Shown here piece after piece: positions 17,556-28,339 of a DNA stretch of 64,000 nucleotides (the stretch's first letter is position 1; every line of letters begins with the position of its first letter). Under the pieces are notes generated by a model. It worked only from the letters and a program-made list of their open reading frames with translations, ran no database searches and had not been told where the DNA came from. The translations under genes and the position numbers were made by a program. This DNA is from Tilletia caries (Eukaryota > Basidiomycota > Exobasidiomycetes > Tilletiales > Tilletiaceae), in assembly GCA_032718865.1 (NCBI GenBank), contig JALUTQ010000027.1, positions 1 to 64,000 of the forward strand, in the 5' to 3' direction.

Positions 17556-19633
17556 GAAAGCGCGTGGCACGCCTTCCGGGTAGCGCGACTCTCTCCTCTC
17601 GTTGCGCAGACGTTCGAGACCGCGCTTCGAGTACTTCCAGCTTCACATCAAGTTCGGCTAGCCCACATTGTCGAGGGATTGAAGACGGGCTTCTCGGTTG
17701 GTCCTCTGTCCCTCCCGAACAAGACAGTCATTGCTCCCAACCACTTCAAGAACGACCAGATCGAGATCGTGCGGACGTGGCGCGACAAAGCCTTGGAGGA
17801 CGGATACGCACACGGTCCATTTTGCCCAGTCCGACATAGAGAGGGAGGTGGGGCCCTTCATTTCGATCCCCCTCCTCATTGTCCACACGCCAGCAACGTC
17901 GACCAAACCAGAAAAGAACCGAGTGTGTTTTAACGCCTCGTGGCCGAGACTCGAAGATGGGAGTGCGAATGGTTTCTATTGGAGGAAGTTAAGGTGAGAG
18001 CAAGCTCCAGAGTCCAGACCCCAGCCCAGTCACGCGTTCGGCCTCAGTGCCGTCGCCCTCCAGTCTGTCCAGTCCAGTCCAGTCCAGTCGAGCGCTCGGC
18101 CTGGTGTTGTCGTGCTCCAGCCCAGTGCCCCAGTCCAGCCCAGTCCAGTCCAGCCCAGTGACCCCAGTCCAGTCTAGCCCAGTCCAGTCCAGTCCAGCGT
18201 TCGGCCTTTGGTCGTCGCCCTCCAGTCCAGTCCAGACTCCAGTCCATCTCTTTCTCCAGCCGAGACAGATCCAGTCTCCGGCGTAGCGGAGTGCCCCGTC
18301 GTTTTAGGGTGTTCGAACAGCCTAGTGCGTCTTCGTCGGCTAGAAGGAAAAGGGATGAGATTGGACAGGGACACTGGACACAGACAGGCACTGGAATCTT
18401 GCAGAGCATGAAACAGTATGATGCGGATTGACTTCGGAACGTGATGCTAACTTATAAGCCATTATGACTCCACAGACCTTGCTTTCCACGGCTACTACGA
18501 CGGCGACGGTTATGGGGTTCGATCTTTCCGACGCCTACCAGCAAGTCCCAAACCTCCCAACCCAGCGCCAGCGGTTTGTCTTCTCGGTGGAGGGTCAATT
18601 CTTCGTGTGGGTAGTGGGAATGTTCGGCATCGCGACGATGTCTGCGATCTTCGGCCAACTCTGCGACGTCTCGTGCGCGTGGTTGGAGCACCGCTTTCCC
18701 TCTGTGCGAGCGCGACACTTTGCCGACGATCACATGGTGATGCGGGACGCGCCGGTACCGACGGAGGACGAGGTGTACGAAGAGGTCAAATCTTTTGGCT
18801 GGAAGGTTCACCCAACAAAGCGCTTTGGGTGGACGCGGCAGTTTGCCTTGCTGGGGTTTGTGTGGGATCTAGATGCGGGGACGGTTGCTATAGGAGAGGA
18901 GAAGAGGGACAAGTATCTGCGGAAGCTGACGATCTTCCAGAACAAGGAGAAGGTGACATATCGGGACGTTTCAAGCATGTTGGGCACCCTCGTTCACACC
19001 TGCGCGGTCTTCGGTGAGAGGCGCTCCCACCTCAACGCACTCTACGCACTACGAGCCCGTTTCCATCGATCTAATCTCCACCACAGCCTCGAGCTTTCGA
19101 CTGCTGCAAGGCGAGAGTCAAAGGAGTGGACTGCCTTTCTTCAGCTCCCAAACCTCTCCAGGTCGTTCCACATCCCCGCCCGGTCATTTGAGCACACTCT
19201 GCGCTCCGACGCCTCCGACATGGGATGCGGCGTGGTGATTGACGGGCGGGCAAGGTTCTGGCCGCTGCCAGGATGGATCGAGCGTCCCGAAGTCGACATC
19301 GGCGTCATGGAGGCATGGGCGCTCCACCTTGCCCTTCAAGCCAGCATTGCGGAGAGAGCGAGGGATTGCGTGGTGAAGTTCGAGGTGGACAACCTTGGTG
19401 TGGTTTTTGCGGTGCGCAAAGGGAGGTCACGCAGCCGATGGACCAACCGGTGCCTTATGGGAATGTCAGAGATTGCCTCACGTCACGGAATCTCGATGGC
19501 GGTGTCGTACATCGCGTCGGCGGCGAACCCGGCCGATGCGCCTTCTCGGGGTGACTGCACGCAGTTCGCCCCACTCACCTTCGATTGGGTGGCACCCTGG
19601 CAGGAGCTCCAGGTTGTCACCTGCCAGTCATGA
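17556..19633 (+). pseudogene. DIRS reverse transcriptase/RNase H (plus copy), frameshifted
   Basis: RT starts with LPNKTVIAPNHFKND and EDGYAHGPF. One extra T in the run at 17820-17823 then shifts frame; the continuation SDIEREVGPFISIPLL and KNRVCFNASWP lies in the +1 frame. After a 482-bp intron-like segment (17994-18475) the palm domain resumes: VMGFDLSDAYQQVP, ARHFADDHMV (Asp pair), then RNase H with RSDASDMGCGVV, VDNLGVVFA and SAANPADAPSRG. The phases flanking the intron do not match, so at least one more indel is present. The product is therefore inactive. Confidence 0.82.
17994..18475 (+). repeat. Intron-like segment carrying CCAGT tandem repeats in DIRS RT
   Basis: Donor GTGAGAG, branch-like TGCTAAC at 18444-18450 and CCACAG acceptor define a 482-bp candidate intron between RT finger and palm domains. 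Its 5' half (about 18056-18245) is built of CCAGT/CCAGC pentamers in longer arrays interspersed with CGTTCGGCCT and CGTCGCCCTCCAGT. The tract lacks the uniform spacing of a CRISPR array. It probably arose by expansion inside an older intron. Confidence 0.6.
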
Positions 19634-21348
19634 GTTCGTCGGAGGTTCCTCGTCCGTCCAGTTCGGGACGAGGGACGGCCTTACCACCGAACGGAACTCC
19701 CCTGACCTCCAGTCTCCATTCCTCCAGACCCCGGATTCGTGACCGAGTCCGGGGCGCCAGCACGTATTCCCACGAGTTCACCTTACTTCCACTGCCCGTC
19801 TCTGGTATGTCGGGTGCCCAGCGTCGCGATCGTCGTCTACGATCCGGCAATCCGACCTCGAACCCGTCGTCTCCCGCTGCGTTCGAGCTCATCTCTCAGC
19901 AATCAGCGTCTGCTCTTTCCTCCCTCACTCTCCCAGCCACTCAACTCTCTCCGACCATACCCTCCTCGTCCCGCCCCACTCTGCCTCTTCCAGTCCCGTC
20001 CAGCTCCGCACCTCGCCGCTCTCGATTTCGGCAAATCCCGCCCTCATCCCGTACGACTCGGTCCCGGTCCACCCTCGCCGCAGCGTCAACGGCAGCGTCG
20101 GCAGCAGGCTCAGCAGCAGCGTGGGAGCCGGCGGCTCCCGCAGACAATCCCTCCCAGTCCTTGACCCAGATCGTCCCAGCAAGGGGCCTTCTCACAGCGG
20201 ACGTGTGGTCCACTTTGTCCGTCGACAATGTAGCCACCTCCGTCCTCACAGCCGACGCTGCACACGCGCTGAAGCCTCGAGAGGAGCTTGCGCTCCGGCT
20301 GACTCCGGCCTCACACTTGGTCCAGATGGCGCACGGGTCCACGGATCTAGCGGTTGCTCGCGCTGCGTCCCTGATTCTGTGGTCGTCCGTGAAGACAAAG
20401 ACGCGCGTAAAGTATGCGGGCCACATCATTGCGTTTCTCTGCTGGTGTGACGAGTTGGGCGTGCCTCTCCACTTCCGGTTTCCTACAGCTTCCAATATTC
20501 TCCTCCTCTACTTGCGCAAAGACATGACAAGCCTGCGAGCGTCCACCATCGAGCAGCGCACGCACGCACTTGCCTGGTGGCACAAGATTCAGCGCATGCC
20601 GTGGTCACTGGAGCGCAAGGAGCAGAAGGCGTTCCAGAAAGCCGTCAAGATCGAGTCCCTTCCCCCCCTCGAGAAGCGTCGCCCCGTCCGCCTGAACGAC
20701 ATTGTCATCATCTCACAGTCTCCCAAACCCAATGATCGCGCCCATGTGGCTATCGTCGCTGCGGCTATCTTTGCGTTCTACGCCATGTGTCGCCCGGGCG
20801 AGTTCACGGTCCGGAACGGCGCGTCACCCCATGAGGATCGTCCTAGATGGACCCACCTCATCGAGCAAGCTCCAGTATCTCCAGGTGGTCCGGCCTCGAT
20901 AATCCTCGCGCTTCCATCTGAGAAGGCGCGCGGAAACGCAGGCTTCGACCGAATTGCGTCTGAACAGCGCAATCTCCCGAATCTTTGTCCGGTGAAGGCG
21001 GTGCAACACCACCGTGCTCTCAATGCGCCGCGTGCTGACGAATCAGCAGACGCTCTGGGAGCGTTCTCGTACGTGGGAGAGAACGGGAACCGGTACGAGC
21101 TCACTGAGCGCCTCTTCTCGCGGACCATCAATGCTTGGCTTTCGGCAGCGGGGTGGGACCCGGTGACGGGACACTGCTTTCGTATTGGCGGAGCAACTCT
21201 CTTCTTTGCAGCAAATATACCCATGGAGGATATTCGGACCAGAGGAGGGTGGCAGTCCGATGCCTACCTCACGTATATCCGGGACAACTGCGTACGCCAT
21301 GCAGCATCCTTTGGCGACCTTGCGCCCGACGGCCTGTTCTACGGCTGA
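19585..21348 (+). CDS. Tyrosine recombinase of DIRS element (plus copy)
   Basis: 587-codon intact frame overlapping the end of RT/RNase H by about 49 nt. The first 200 residues are Ser/Pro-rich and unstructured. The recombinase region follows: TRVKYAGHIIAFLCWCDELG (SAM-like domain), catalytic Arg in AMCRPGEFT, His-x-x-Arg box GHCFRIGG, and GGWQSDAYLTYIRDN with the Tyr nucleophile. All catalytic residues are present although the upstream RT is broken. This recombinase is diverged from the minus-strand copy, confirming two element families. Confidence 0.88.
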   Translation: MGGTLAGAPGCHLPVMSSSEVPRPSSSGRGTALPPNGTPLTSSLHSSRPRIRDRVRGASTYSHEFTLLPLPVSGMSGAQRRDRRLRSGNPTSNPSSPAAFELISQQSASALSSLTLPATQLSPTIPSSSRPTLPLPVPSSSAPRRSRFRQIPPSSRTTRSRSTLAAASTAASAAGSAAAWEPAAPADNPSQSLTQIVPARGLLTADVWSTLSVDNVATSVLTADAAHALKPREELALRLTPASHLVQMAHGSTDLAVARAASLILWSSVKTKTRVKYAGHIIAFLCWCDELGVPLHFRFPTASNILLLYLRKDMTSLRASTIEQRTHALAWWHKIQRMPWSLERKEQKAFQKAVKIESLPPLEKRRPVRLNDIVIISQSPKPNDRAHVAIVAAAIFAFYAMCRPGEFTVRNGASPHEDRPRWTHLIEQAPVSPGGPASIILALPSEKARGNAGFDRIASEQRNLPNLCPVKAVQHHRALNAPRADESADALGAFSYVGENGNRYELTERLFSRTINAWLSAAGWDPVTGHCFRIGGATLFFAANIPMEDIRTRGGWQSDAYLTYIRDNCVRHAASFGDLAPDGLFYG

Positions 21349-22168
21349 GGACGATGTCGCCATGCGGTGTCCAGTTTCGTTCCGGTCAGATCGACTTCAA
21401 TCTCATTTTCTGCCTTTCGGTATCGACCCACAAGTTTCGTCAGTCTCCAGCCTCAATTTCTTCCGCCTCGAGCTCCACAAGTTCTCCCCAGTGCCCGCGA
21501 TCTGCACGCATTGGAGCGCCTGAGGGGGGTGCACGTCGTGACAGTCTGCTCCCGAGCGAGCTATCGCGGAGGGGTACGCTCCGGGTCAGACTGCATCGAC
21601 GTGCGAGCGGGAACGCTCTTACCCAACCCTCACTGCACACGCTGTGCATAGGCACATGTATCCAGACCAGAACCAGTCACAATCAGAAACGTTACACGTA
21701 GCCACATCACTGAGCGAGCAAGGCGCATCTATTTAGCCGCCTTTACGATGTAGTCACTCTCTGCATACCATGCTTCCGCTCCCTCCGGCAGAACTATCAA
21801 CACTCATCTCTTCTCTGTTCGGGGCGTACTTACTTCATTTCTTACGAGTGCTTTGCAATTGAGCCTCCGAGACGGTCAACAGAACAGTCCCCCTGCTTGC
21901 TACTAATGTACTCCCGGCGAACGGGGCGTTGATGAGGAACGACAAACACCCGCCGCTTTCCCTCAAGCCGTGCGCAGCCAGACTGCTTCGACATGCGGTT
22001 CTCCCTCCATCATGAGTACATAAGTACTACTGATCCAAGCCCCCCGCCCCTCTGCTCCTCACCATCAAACATTCACATCTTTTTCAGAATTCCCACCCTT
22101 TTCCTACAGCTCGAATTGCTGCTCATCTTGTTCTAATCTCTCAGACGCTACCACTTCAACTCAAGACA
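21349..22168. other. Region after the DIRS cluster, no gene recognised
   Basis: Frames at 21367-21701 are short and show no domain. The distal end of the plus-strand DIRS element should lie in the first part, but I could not identify its terminal repeat. Confidence 0.4.
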
Positions 22169-22170
22169 AT

Positions 22171-22759
22171 ATGATCCACCCTCGCTTCCTCATTTTCTGC
22201 CCCTCCTCCTCCTCCTTCGGGTCGCCACAGTTGCCAACTCTGCACCAGCGCCTACGCCTACTCCTACGTCTGAGTCAATGTGCCCCTCATGCGCCACTCT
22301 CCCTCAGGTGTCCAGTGTGAGTACAACAACCGACCTGCCTGATTTTCGAGTCATTTTCGATCTCACAACTGACATATTGCTTCGTAACATTGATTCAGCT
22401 TGGCACGCGCGACCCGCCACCACCCCAACCGGATATTTCTCCGGATTCGATGCTGAATTTCGGTGAGTCTTCAGACGTTCCACACCGGCGATATTTCAGT
22501 TATAGCTGCTATACATCTAACATTGAGCTGCCTCATCTACTGTGGTCGCGGAGAAGTGGATCGATATAACCAATGGCGCAATTTGGTAGCCGAGAGACTC
22601 CATCCAGTCGATGCTACTCCGGAACGCTTGCAGCACCTGGAGGCCATGATGCAGGTCGCTCAGGATCAAACGATGGAGGCCTTGGGAGAGATCAATCGAG
22701 AGCGAATGCAGGCGGGCTTAACCTGGCTCCGATTTGGCGAACTTATTGCACGCCTTTGA
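22171..22759 (+). pseudogene. Candidate secreted-protein gene, probably frameshifted
   Basis: ATG at 22171 opens a leader (MIHPRFLIF), but continuing the hydrophobic core (LPLLLLLRVATVANSAPAP) needs a one-base frame change near 22198. A GTGAGTAC donor follows at about 22319, a middle exon lies near 22399-22462 with a GGTGAGTC donor, and the last exon (about 22554-22759) encodes EVDRYNQWRNLVAERL and ends MEALGEINRERMQAGLTWLR before RFGELIARL. The leader / short exon / helical last exon layout resembles the family at 3.4-7.4 kb, but sequence similarity is weak. It may be a pseudogene, or the indel may be a sequencing error. Confidence 0.35.
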
Positions 22760-23480
22760 TGCTGTCCTTCCCGTGTGCAGCGTTCCTCGATGGTTTGCTT
22801 TTGATATACACAGAGCCGTATGTACGTCAAGTGTCAAGCATGCTGCGTATAATCTTTTTTTCTTCTTTCGCCTGATTATCTGGTACAGCTGAGCCAATCT
22901 GTAGAACGCCCAAAGCGATCGAGCCACTGTCGTTATTCCTGTAGCCATGATTGCTGCACCAGGCGCCGTCCTAGGGCAATGATGATGAGGAGCCCAGCCG
23001 TCCTGTGGGCGTGATACAAGTCATAAGTAAGCTGTAGGCAGAGTTCAGAGAAAGAAGAGAAAGACGGCCTGTCGAAAGAAGAAAGGAATTGAGGTCAACC
23101 ACACCTGTAGTCTCATTCCAGAAGGTAAACCATCGCTTGTAGAGCTGGCTTCGCTTGTCTGCCTCTTTCCTCCAATCATAACCTTCTTCGGTCACCATCC
23201 TAGTCCTTGAGAAAGCACATCGCTATCAGTCGGATTTTCAGGGTTTCCCATCCACCTCCCCGCATATTTCACTTTCAATTGCTGCTTCCCGCGCGAGTCG
23301 CGACCATAGAAAGCGTTAGGTCTCGCTTAGGCTTGTTCATCCCATACTCTATGCAGTTCGTGCTGCGATGCGTCTTCTCTCTCTCTCTCTCTCTCTCTCT
23401 CGTTCTCTCACATACATATTTGGACCATATGTACCTATTTTGACTTCCATCTCATAGGCCCAGTTGCAAAGCACTGGCGG
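22760..23480. other. Intergenic region with a (TC)n microsatellite
   Basis: No supported gene. A TC dinucleotide run occupies about 23375-23405. Confidence 0.5.
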
Positions 23481-23610
23481 CTGCACACCCGCAGTCTCCC
23501 AGGTGGCTTCAGTCTGATAGCAACCATGAAGGAACATGGGAAAGACCCACCCCAGGTGGGTGGGCGCGGGCTCGATTACGTTCGTGCCGAGTGCGATCGT
23601 GGGTCGCCCT
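23481..23610 (+). repeat. 130-bp dispersed repeat, second identical copy
   Basis: Base-for-base match to 12728-12857. Here the sequence continues to GGGCGGGCGGGACCACTGAG, which resembles the outer end of the diverged inverted relative at 2066 (AGTGGCCCACCCACCCAGGG), so the full unit is probably about 150 bp. Confidence 0.85.
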
Positions 23611-24108
23611 GGGCGGGCGGGACCACTGAGCAATACAGGACCGAATGGGAAACGTACTACAAGCCGGCGCCAGAAGAAAGGACAATGGAGAGAGTGGAGC
23701 ATCGAGAAAAGCGTTGAGTGAAACGCGGAGAGGAAAGAGGAAACGTTCTGAGAAACGAAACGAGATGCGAGAACGAGAAGAGGGTGCGGAGGGTGGGGAA
23801 AGAAAAGAAAGCAACGAGACTGAAGAGAAGGCAATGAACGTTCGTACACACTCGAGAGTGAGTAGGAAAGCGACGAGCGGTGAGAGTGCAAAGGGGGGGA
23901 GAAGATGGTGGTCCAGTCCTGCGAGCTTCCTGCTGCGAAGGAAGGAAATTTGCAGGGCCTCGAAATGAGAATGAGGCGGAGCGTTGCTTGATGCGTGTTG
24001 CCAGCAATCACCATCGAGTCAACTGGCTCCGATATTGCACCGCCGTCGACTCTCCCCACTGTCCGACTTGGGCGCAGCCGACGGATCGTCCGTGCGTCCG
24101 AAACCGGT

Positions 24109-25915
24109 ACAGCCTGTTTGTTTGCTGACGACGATGTGATCGGTATCGTCCACCGGGCTCATCCTTCGCACCCTCGATCGATTGTCTGACCTCAACGCCA
24201 TAAGACTCAAAAACGTTCGGAACGAGGCAAAACCTCAGTCCGCCAAGCATCAATCATCACTCCGGGCCTCAAGCTTGCTGAAAGGCCTTCCGCCCGCACT
24301 CCGCCGCTGCTACTGCTGGAGCGTTACGACGACCACATCGCTTTTGCGGTTCGTCCCTTCCGTCGACGATCAGAGACACAGCAGAAGTCGTGACTCAAGA
24401 AGCCTTGCTCGTATCGCATGGAGCTCTCGCAGCAGGGCGTCGCGTTGACCTTGACGGCGAGCTCCTCATTTCGACTCGTCCTCGGTAACGTATATAACGC
24501 TCGCTCTCTTCCTCCTCGCCGTACTGAAGACACTGCTCATACTCTCCACTCCTCTTCCTTTTTACCTCAGTGATCTTCGCCCAACAGTCTTCTCTTTTCG
24601 TTCGCCGTTTCCCTCTCCTCCTTCAACTGGAACAAGCGCGATGGCACGCGCACATATCAAGGTGAGCACAAATGTGACCTGTGCATATTTCCTGGTTGGT
24701 ATTGCTGATCCAAACTGTCCCTTCTCCCACCTATAACTGTATGATGCTGTACAGAAATCTTCTTCATAGCAGACCACCGCCACGCGCCAAGTAGCGACAC
24801 GGCACAGCGCCATCGCCATCACCGCCACCTCTCTTCTCGTTTCTAGCTTTCATGGCCGCAGGTGGTATCAACGATGGCGCAGCTGAGAGCCTGAGACTCA
24901 CGAATTCCATACTTATACCCTATTTCTCTCACTATCCCCCCATCACTTCCAGGTTGGTCATTCCGCCTAGTCCCTCTCAGGTACTGCTTCACAGTTTCAC
25001 ACACATCTCATTCGCTTCAGCGATTCGCGGTTGCTGACTTTGCTATAGCCCGCTCTCACCTTTGCTGATCGATCACCGTTCTATGCAGCCGACCTCATCT
25101 TGCCTGTGCGACTACACGTCCGACGGCGACCTACGTATTGCTCGCTCGTTGCAGAATTTGCGTACTTAAACAAAATAGAACGTTACTTATGATCTCTCAA
25201 AACCCTGTATCATACAAACGTGTTGATACAGGCGCGGGTTGGATGAAAAAACGTTGCAATATCCCTCACTAACTCCCGAGGATGCTCTAGACCATTGGGG
25301 GTCGATCCCAGGAAGTACTGGACTTCCTGCATCCAGGTCGGGCACCCCGCTGCACCTAATACCATCTTTAGGAGGTGGGACTCGGGACGCCTACGTTTAG
25401 ACACCTGTTAAGCGTTGCTACCGTCCGGGGTCGTTAACCTGTCCCATCTGGGTGCATCGATCACTCTTGCACCTGTGCAATGATCCGGCAGACGTCGTTC
25501 GGGTAAAGAGTGCCATCGGATGGGAAGGAGCGCCTTCTTCTGTCGTCCTGAGACTCACAGAATCCGAACAGATTGCCGAGCGTATTGCAGCTTGCAGGTG
25601 CCTGCGTGCGTATCACAGTTTCTAGACACTCTTCAGGTTCAGGCTGGCGCTGGCAAGTCAAATCCTGGTGGTGTCATCTGTTGATGTGCACTTTAACGGA
25701 GCAGCATTCTGCATGTCATGGTGCAAGACAAGTAAGTACCGACGTACTTTCCGCCGATCGATCTGTCGAGGAAGAGCGAATAAGTTTCCTCTCCGTCGAA
25801 GTCGAGATGCGCAGGGGAGCTAACGACGGTCGACAGGTTCTGAGTAGAGAGGATAGAAAGAAAGAGATAGAAGAGGGTGAGCAAGAAGCGCTTTCCGTTG
25901 CTGTGGAATACAGTT
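24109..25915. repeat. Segmental duplication B, copy 2
   Basis: Second copy of 9571-11405 in the same orientation, 13 kb away, separated by duplication A copy 2 and the DIRS cluster. It contains the same decayed plus-strand gene (about 24130-24770) and the same minus-strand open blocks (25884-25210). It abuts the first core gene of the chromosome arm (stop at 26115), so it marks the inner edge of the repeated subtelomere. Confidence 0.88.
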
Positions 25916-26114
25916 CGTCAGCATGGTTTTCTTTGACCCAGCGGCTCCATCCCTCGTACGCATCGCATTTGCACACAAGCAAACAGCCAGCTGCCCGGCG
26001 CTTCGGAACGGGAAATGGGTAAGGTCCTGTAAATTGGGAAAAAGGTCGCCCAGAAAGGTAAGTGCAACAGTTTGCAAAAACAAAAACAAAAACAAAAAAG
26101 AACAGAAGAATGGT

Positions 26115-28095
26115 TCAGAAGTTGAATCCGCCCCGAGGTCGGCCCCGACCACCAAAGCCACCTCGCCCACCTCCCCCTCCTCCTCCGAAATGCTGATGAT
26201 GGGAATGGAATCCCCCACCACCCATCCCGCCCATCCCGCCCCCAAAGCCCCCAGCCTGCCCAAACAGATCCGCCAGATTAATCTCAACCCCCCCTCCGGC
26301 CCCACCCCCAAACGGATCCTCCATCCCGCCGGGCCCATCGAGGTCAACTCCCGCATCGTAGCGCTCGCGCTTGGTGGAGTCCGACAGGATGGAGAACGCT
26401 TCGTTGCAGAGTTTGAACTTCTCTTCGTCGCCTCCCTTGTCGGGGTGGTGGACGAGGCTCTGTTTCCGGTAGGCTTTCTTGATCTCGGTGTCTGTGGCTG
26501 TCTGCTCGACCTCGAGGATGGCGTAGTAGCTGCGGAGGAGTGGGGGAGAGTGAGATAGGGTGATGAGGCTGATCAGCGGATCGTACAACAGGGCAAGAAG
26601 GAGAGAAAATTGAAATCAACGTACTCTTTCCGCAGACTCATCTTCTGCGCGCGCTCCGCATTGCGCTTCTCCTCCACGAGCGTCTGTCGTTCCCTCGTTC
26701 CATGCTCAGCCTCCTCAATAGCCGCCTCGAGGTCCCTAATACCTTCCTCGTACTGCTTACTGGCAATGTACGCGCGCGCACGGACGCGTCTGGCCTTGAC
26801 GAAGCCGGTGTCCATGTCGAGTGCACTCGACGCCTCGGTGATGGCGGCGTCGTACTTCGTTTGCTTTGAGTATACCGTCGCTCGGTTGTTGTGTACGGTG
26901 GCGAGGAAGGAGGAGGGGCGGACGCTTTCGTCCTCCTTGGCGAGTTCGATCGTTTCGGTATATCTGGAGAGTGGAAAGAATGTGTTCAGACGCGAACCCC
27001 GGGAAGTTCAGCAAGCAGTGAAGGAGGGTGGGAGTTGGGATCACTGACCTTTCGATGGCCTCGTCGAGATTGCCCGCCTTGAAGGCAGTGTTTCCGGCCT
27101 CCTTGGTACTCTCGAGCTTCTTACATCTCTTGAAGAGGGAGCGGGCCGGGGTGCAGTCGGGATCTAACCGGAGAGCCTCTTGGGCGTACTTGGTGGCCTG
27201 TGCGAGGTTTCCCATGGCATACTGTACGCTGGCGTACAGATGGTTGCAGTCCGAGTTGGAGGGTTCGGAGCGGAGGAGGTCGACGGCGGAGTGTTGGGCC
27301 TGTGAGAGCTTCTCGAGTGAGGATGCGGAGACGGATGCCTGGGAGAGAAGGATCTTGGTGCGCGCGATCTTCCAGGAGAGTGGCGGCACCTCCACCGCCT
27401 GGAGGGTCTTGTTGAGTGCGATGGAAGCGAAGGTGTACGATTTGGAGTCGCGGTAGGACTCGAATTGGCGGAAGTGGGTCTTGGTGTCGTTGACCTGTGC
27501 GAGGAGGGACTTTGCCTGCTGGTTGTCGGGCTCGAGGGCTGGGGCGGGGGAGTCTGCTACGCCGACGATGCGCTCGAGACTGCGCTCGGCGTCGTCGAGA
27601 CTGCCGAGGGCGAACTGGCAGCGTGCGAGTCTGAGCAAGATCTTTGCGTTGGGTCCGTTTGGAGAGAGATTTGCGGCGAGCTGGCAGTCGTTCAAGGCGG
27701 AAGGGAAGCGCTTGAGGCCCATGCTGGCTGCTGCTCTGTTGGTGTAGTATGTTGGTTCGGTGGGAGCTGCCTCTGTAGACGCGAGGAGATTGGTTCCTGT
27801 CAGCAAGCGTCTTTCTCTGTTTCTGGACATGGGTTGACTCACTGATGGCGTCTGAGTATGCCTCGATGGCGTCCTCATACTTTGCTGCCTTGAAGGCATC
27901 GTTCCCGCGCCCCTTTGCGTTCTCGGCCGCTTCGACAGCATCGGCTGCTGGCCTGGGACAATCAGAAAGTGAGAAGGACTGTGAGCTCGGTAACGCAGAG
28001 CAGGGCCGGGACAAGCCCGGGGACGGGACCCACCTCCAGTCCGGGGCGAGACCGAGAGAGCGGAGAGCGCTGACACGGGCCTGCTGGACATCCAT
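26115..28095 (-). CDS. DnaJ/TPR co-chaperone (DNAJC7-like)
   Basis: Five exons (28095-28034, 27952-27843, 27772-27049, 26963-26625, 26529-26115), all phase-consistent, give 549 residues. The first three quarters are tetratricopeptide repeats ([64 protein letters not shown]). The J domain follows at about residue 413 ([20 protein letters not shown]) with the HPD motif in [13 protein letters not shown]. The C-terminus is Gly/Phe-rich ([20 protein letters not shown]). This is the DNAJC7/TPR2 architecture: TPR domains bind the EEVD tails of Hsp70 and Hsp90, and the HPD loop stimulates Hsp70 ATPase in the cytosol. Shares a 244-bp divergent spacer with the mS45 gene. Confidence 0.92.
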
Positions 28096-28339
28096 CGTGC
28101 TGATTATGTATTTGCGAGTGTATGAGGCGGAATGGGAAGTCCAGCCTCAAGTGAGCAGTGATTTACGCGAGTGTGAGTGAGTGAGAAGAACAGAGGCGGA
28201 GTCACGTGACAGCTGACAGCTGACAGCTGACAGCTGAGAAGTCGCGTGGCTTCCAGCTGGGCGAAGGAAGAAAGCAAGACGAAGAAGTGAGTGCGAGCAG
28301 TGGACGACATCGATCACCTCACTCAGGCCACACACAGAC
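28096..28339. promoter_or_regulatory. Divergent spacer with CTGACAG tandem repeat
   Basis: 244 bp separate the two start codons, so the promoters must overlap. The spacer contains about four tandem GCTGACA heptamers at 28208-28238. Whether the repeat is regulatory is unknown. Confidence 0.45.

Larger units (their letters stand above)
15851..21348 (+). mobile_element. DIRS-type retrotransposon relic, plus strand
   Basis: ORF order is gag-like ORF1, RT/RNase H, tyrosine recombinase, all on the plus strand and from a different DIRS family than its neighbour (FADD versus WVDD RT box). The element is damaged: ORF1 lacks its beginning and is split by a 795-bp inserted element, and RT has a one-base insertion. 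Both ORF1 and RT contain GT-AG intron-like segments. Left end is truncated at the head-to-head join; the right end beyond the recombinase stop was not defined. Confidence 0.85.

Noticed and set aside
18056..18245. CRISPR-like array
   Set aside because: CCAGT units are a simple satellite with variable spacing, no unique spacers, in a eukaryotic genome.
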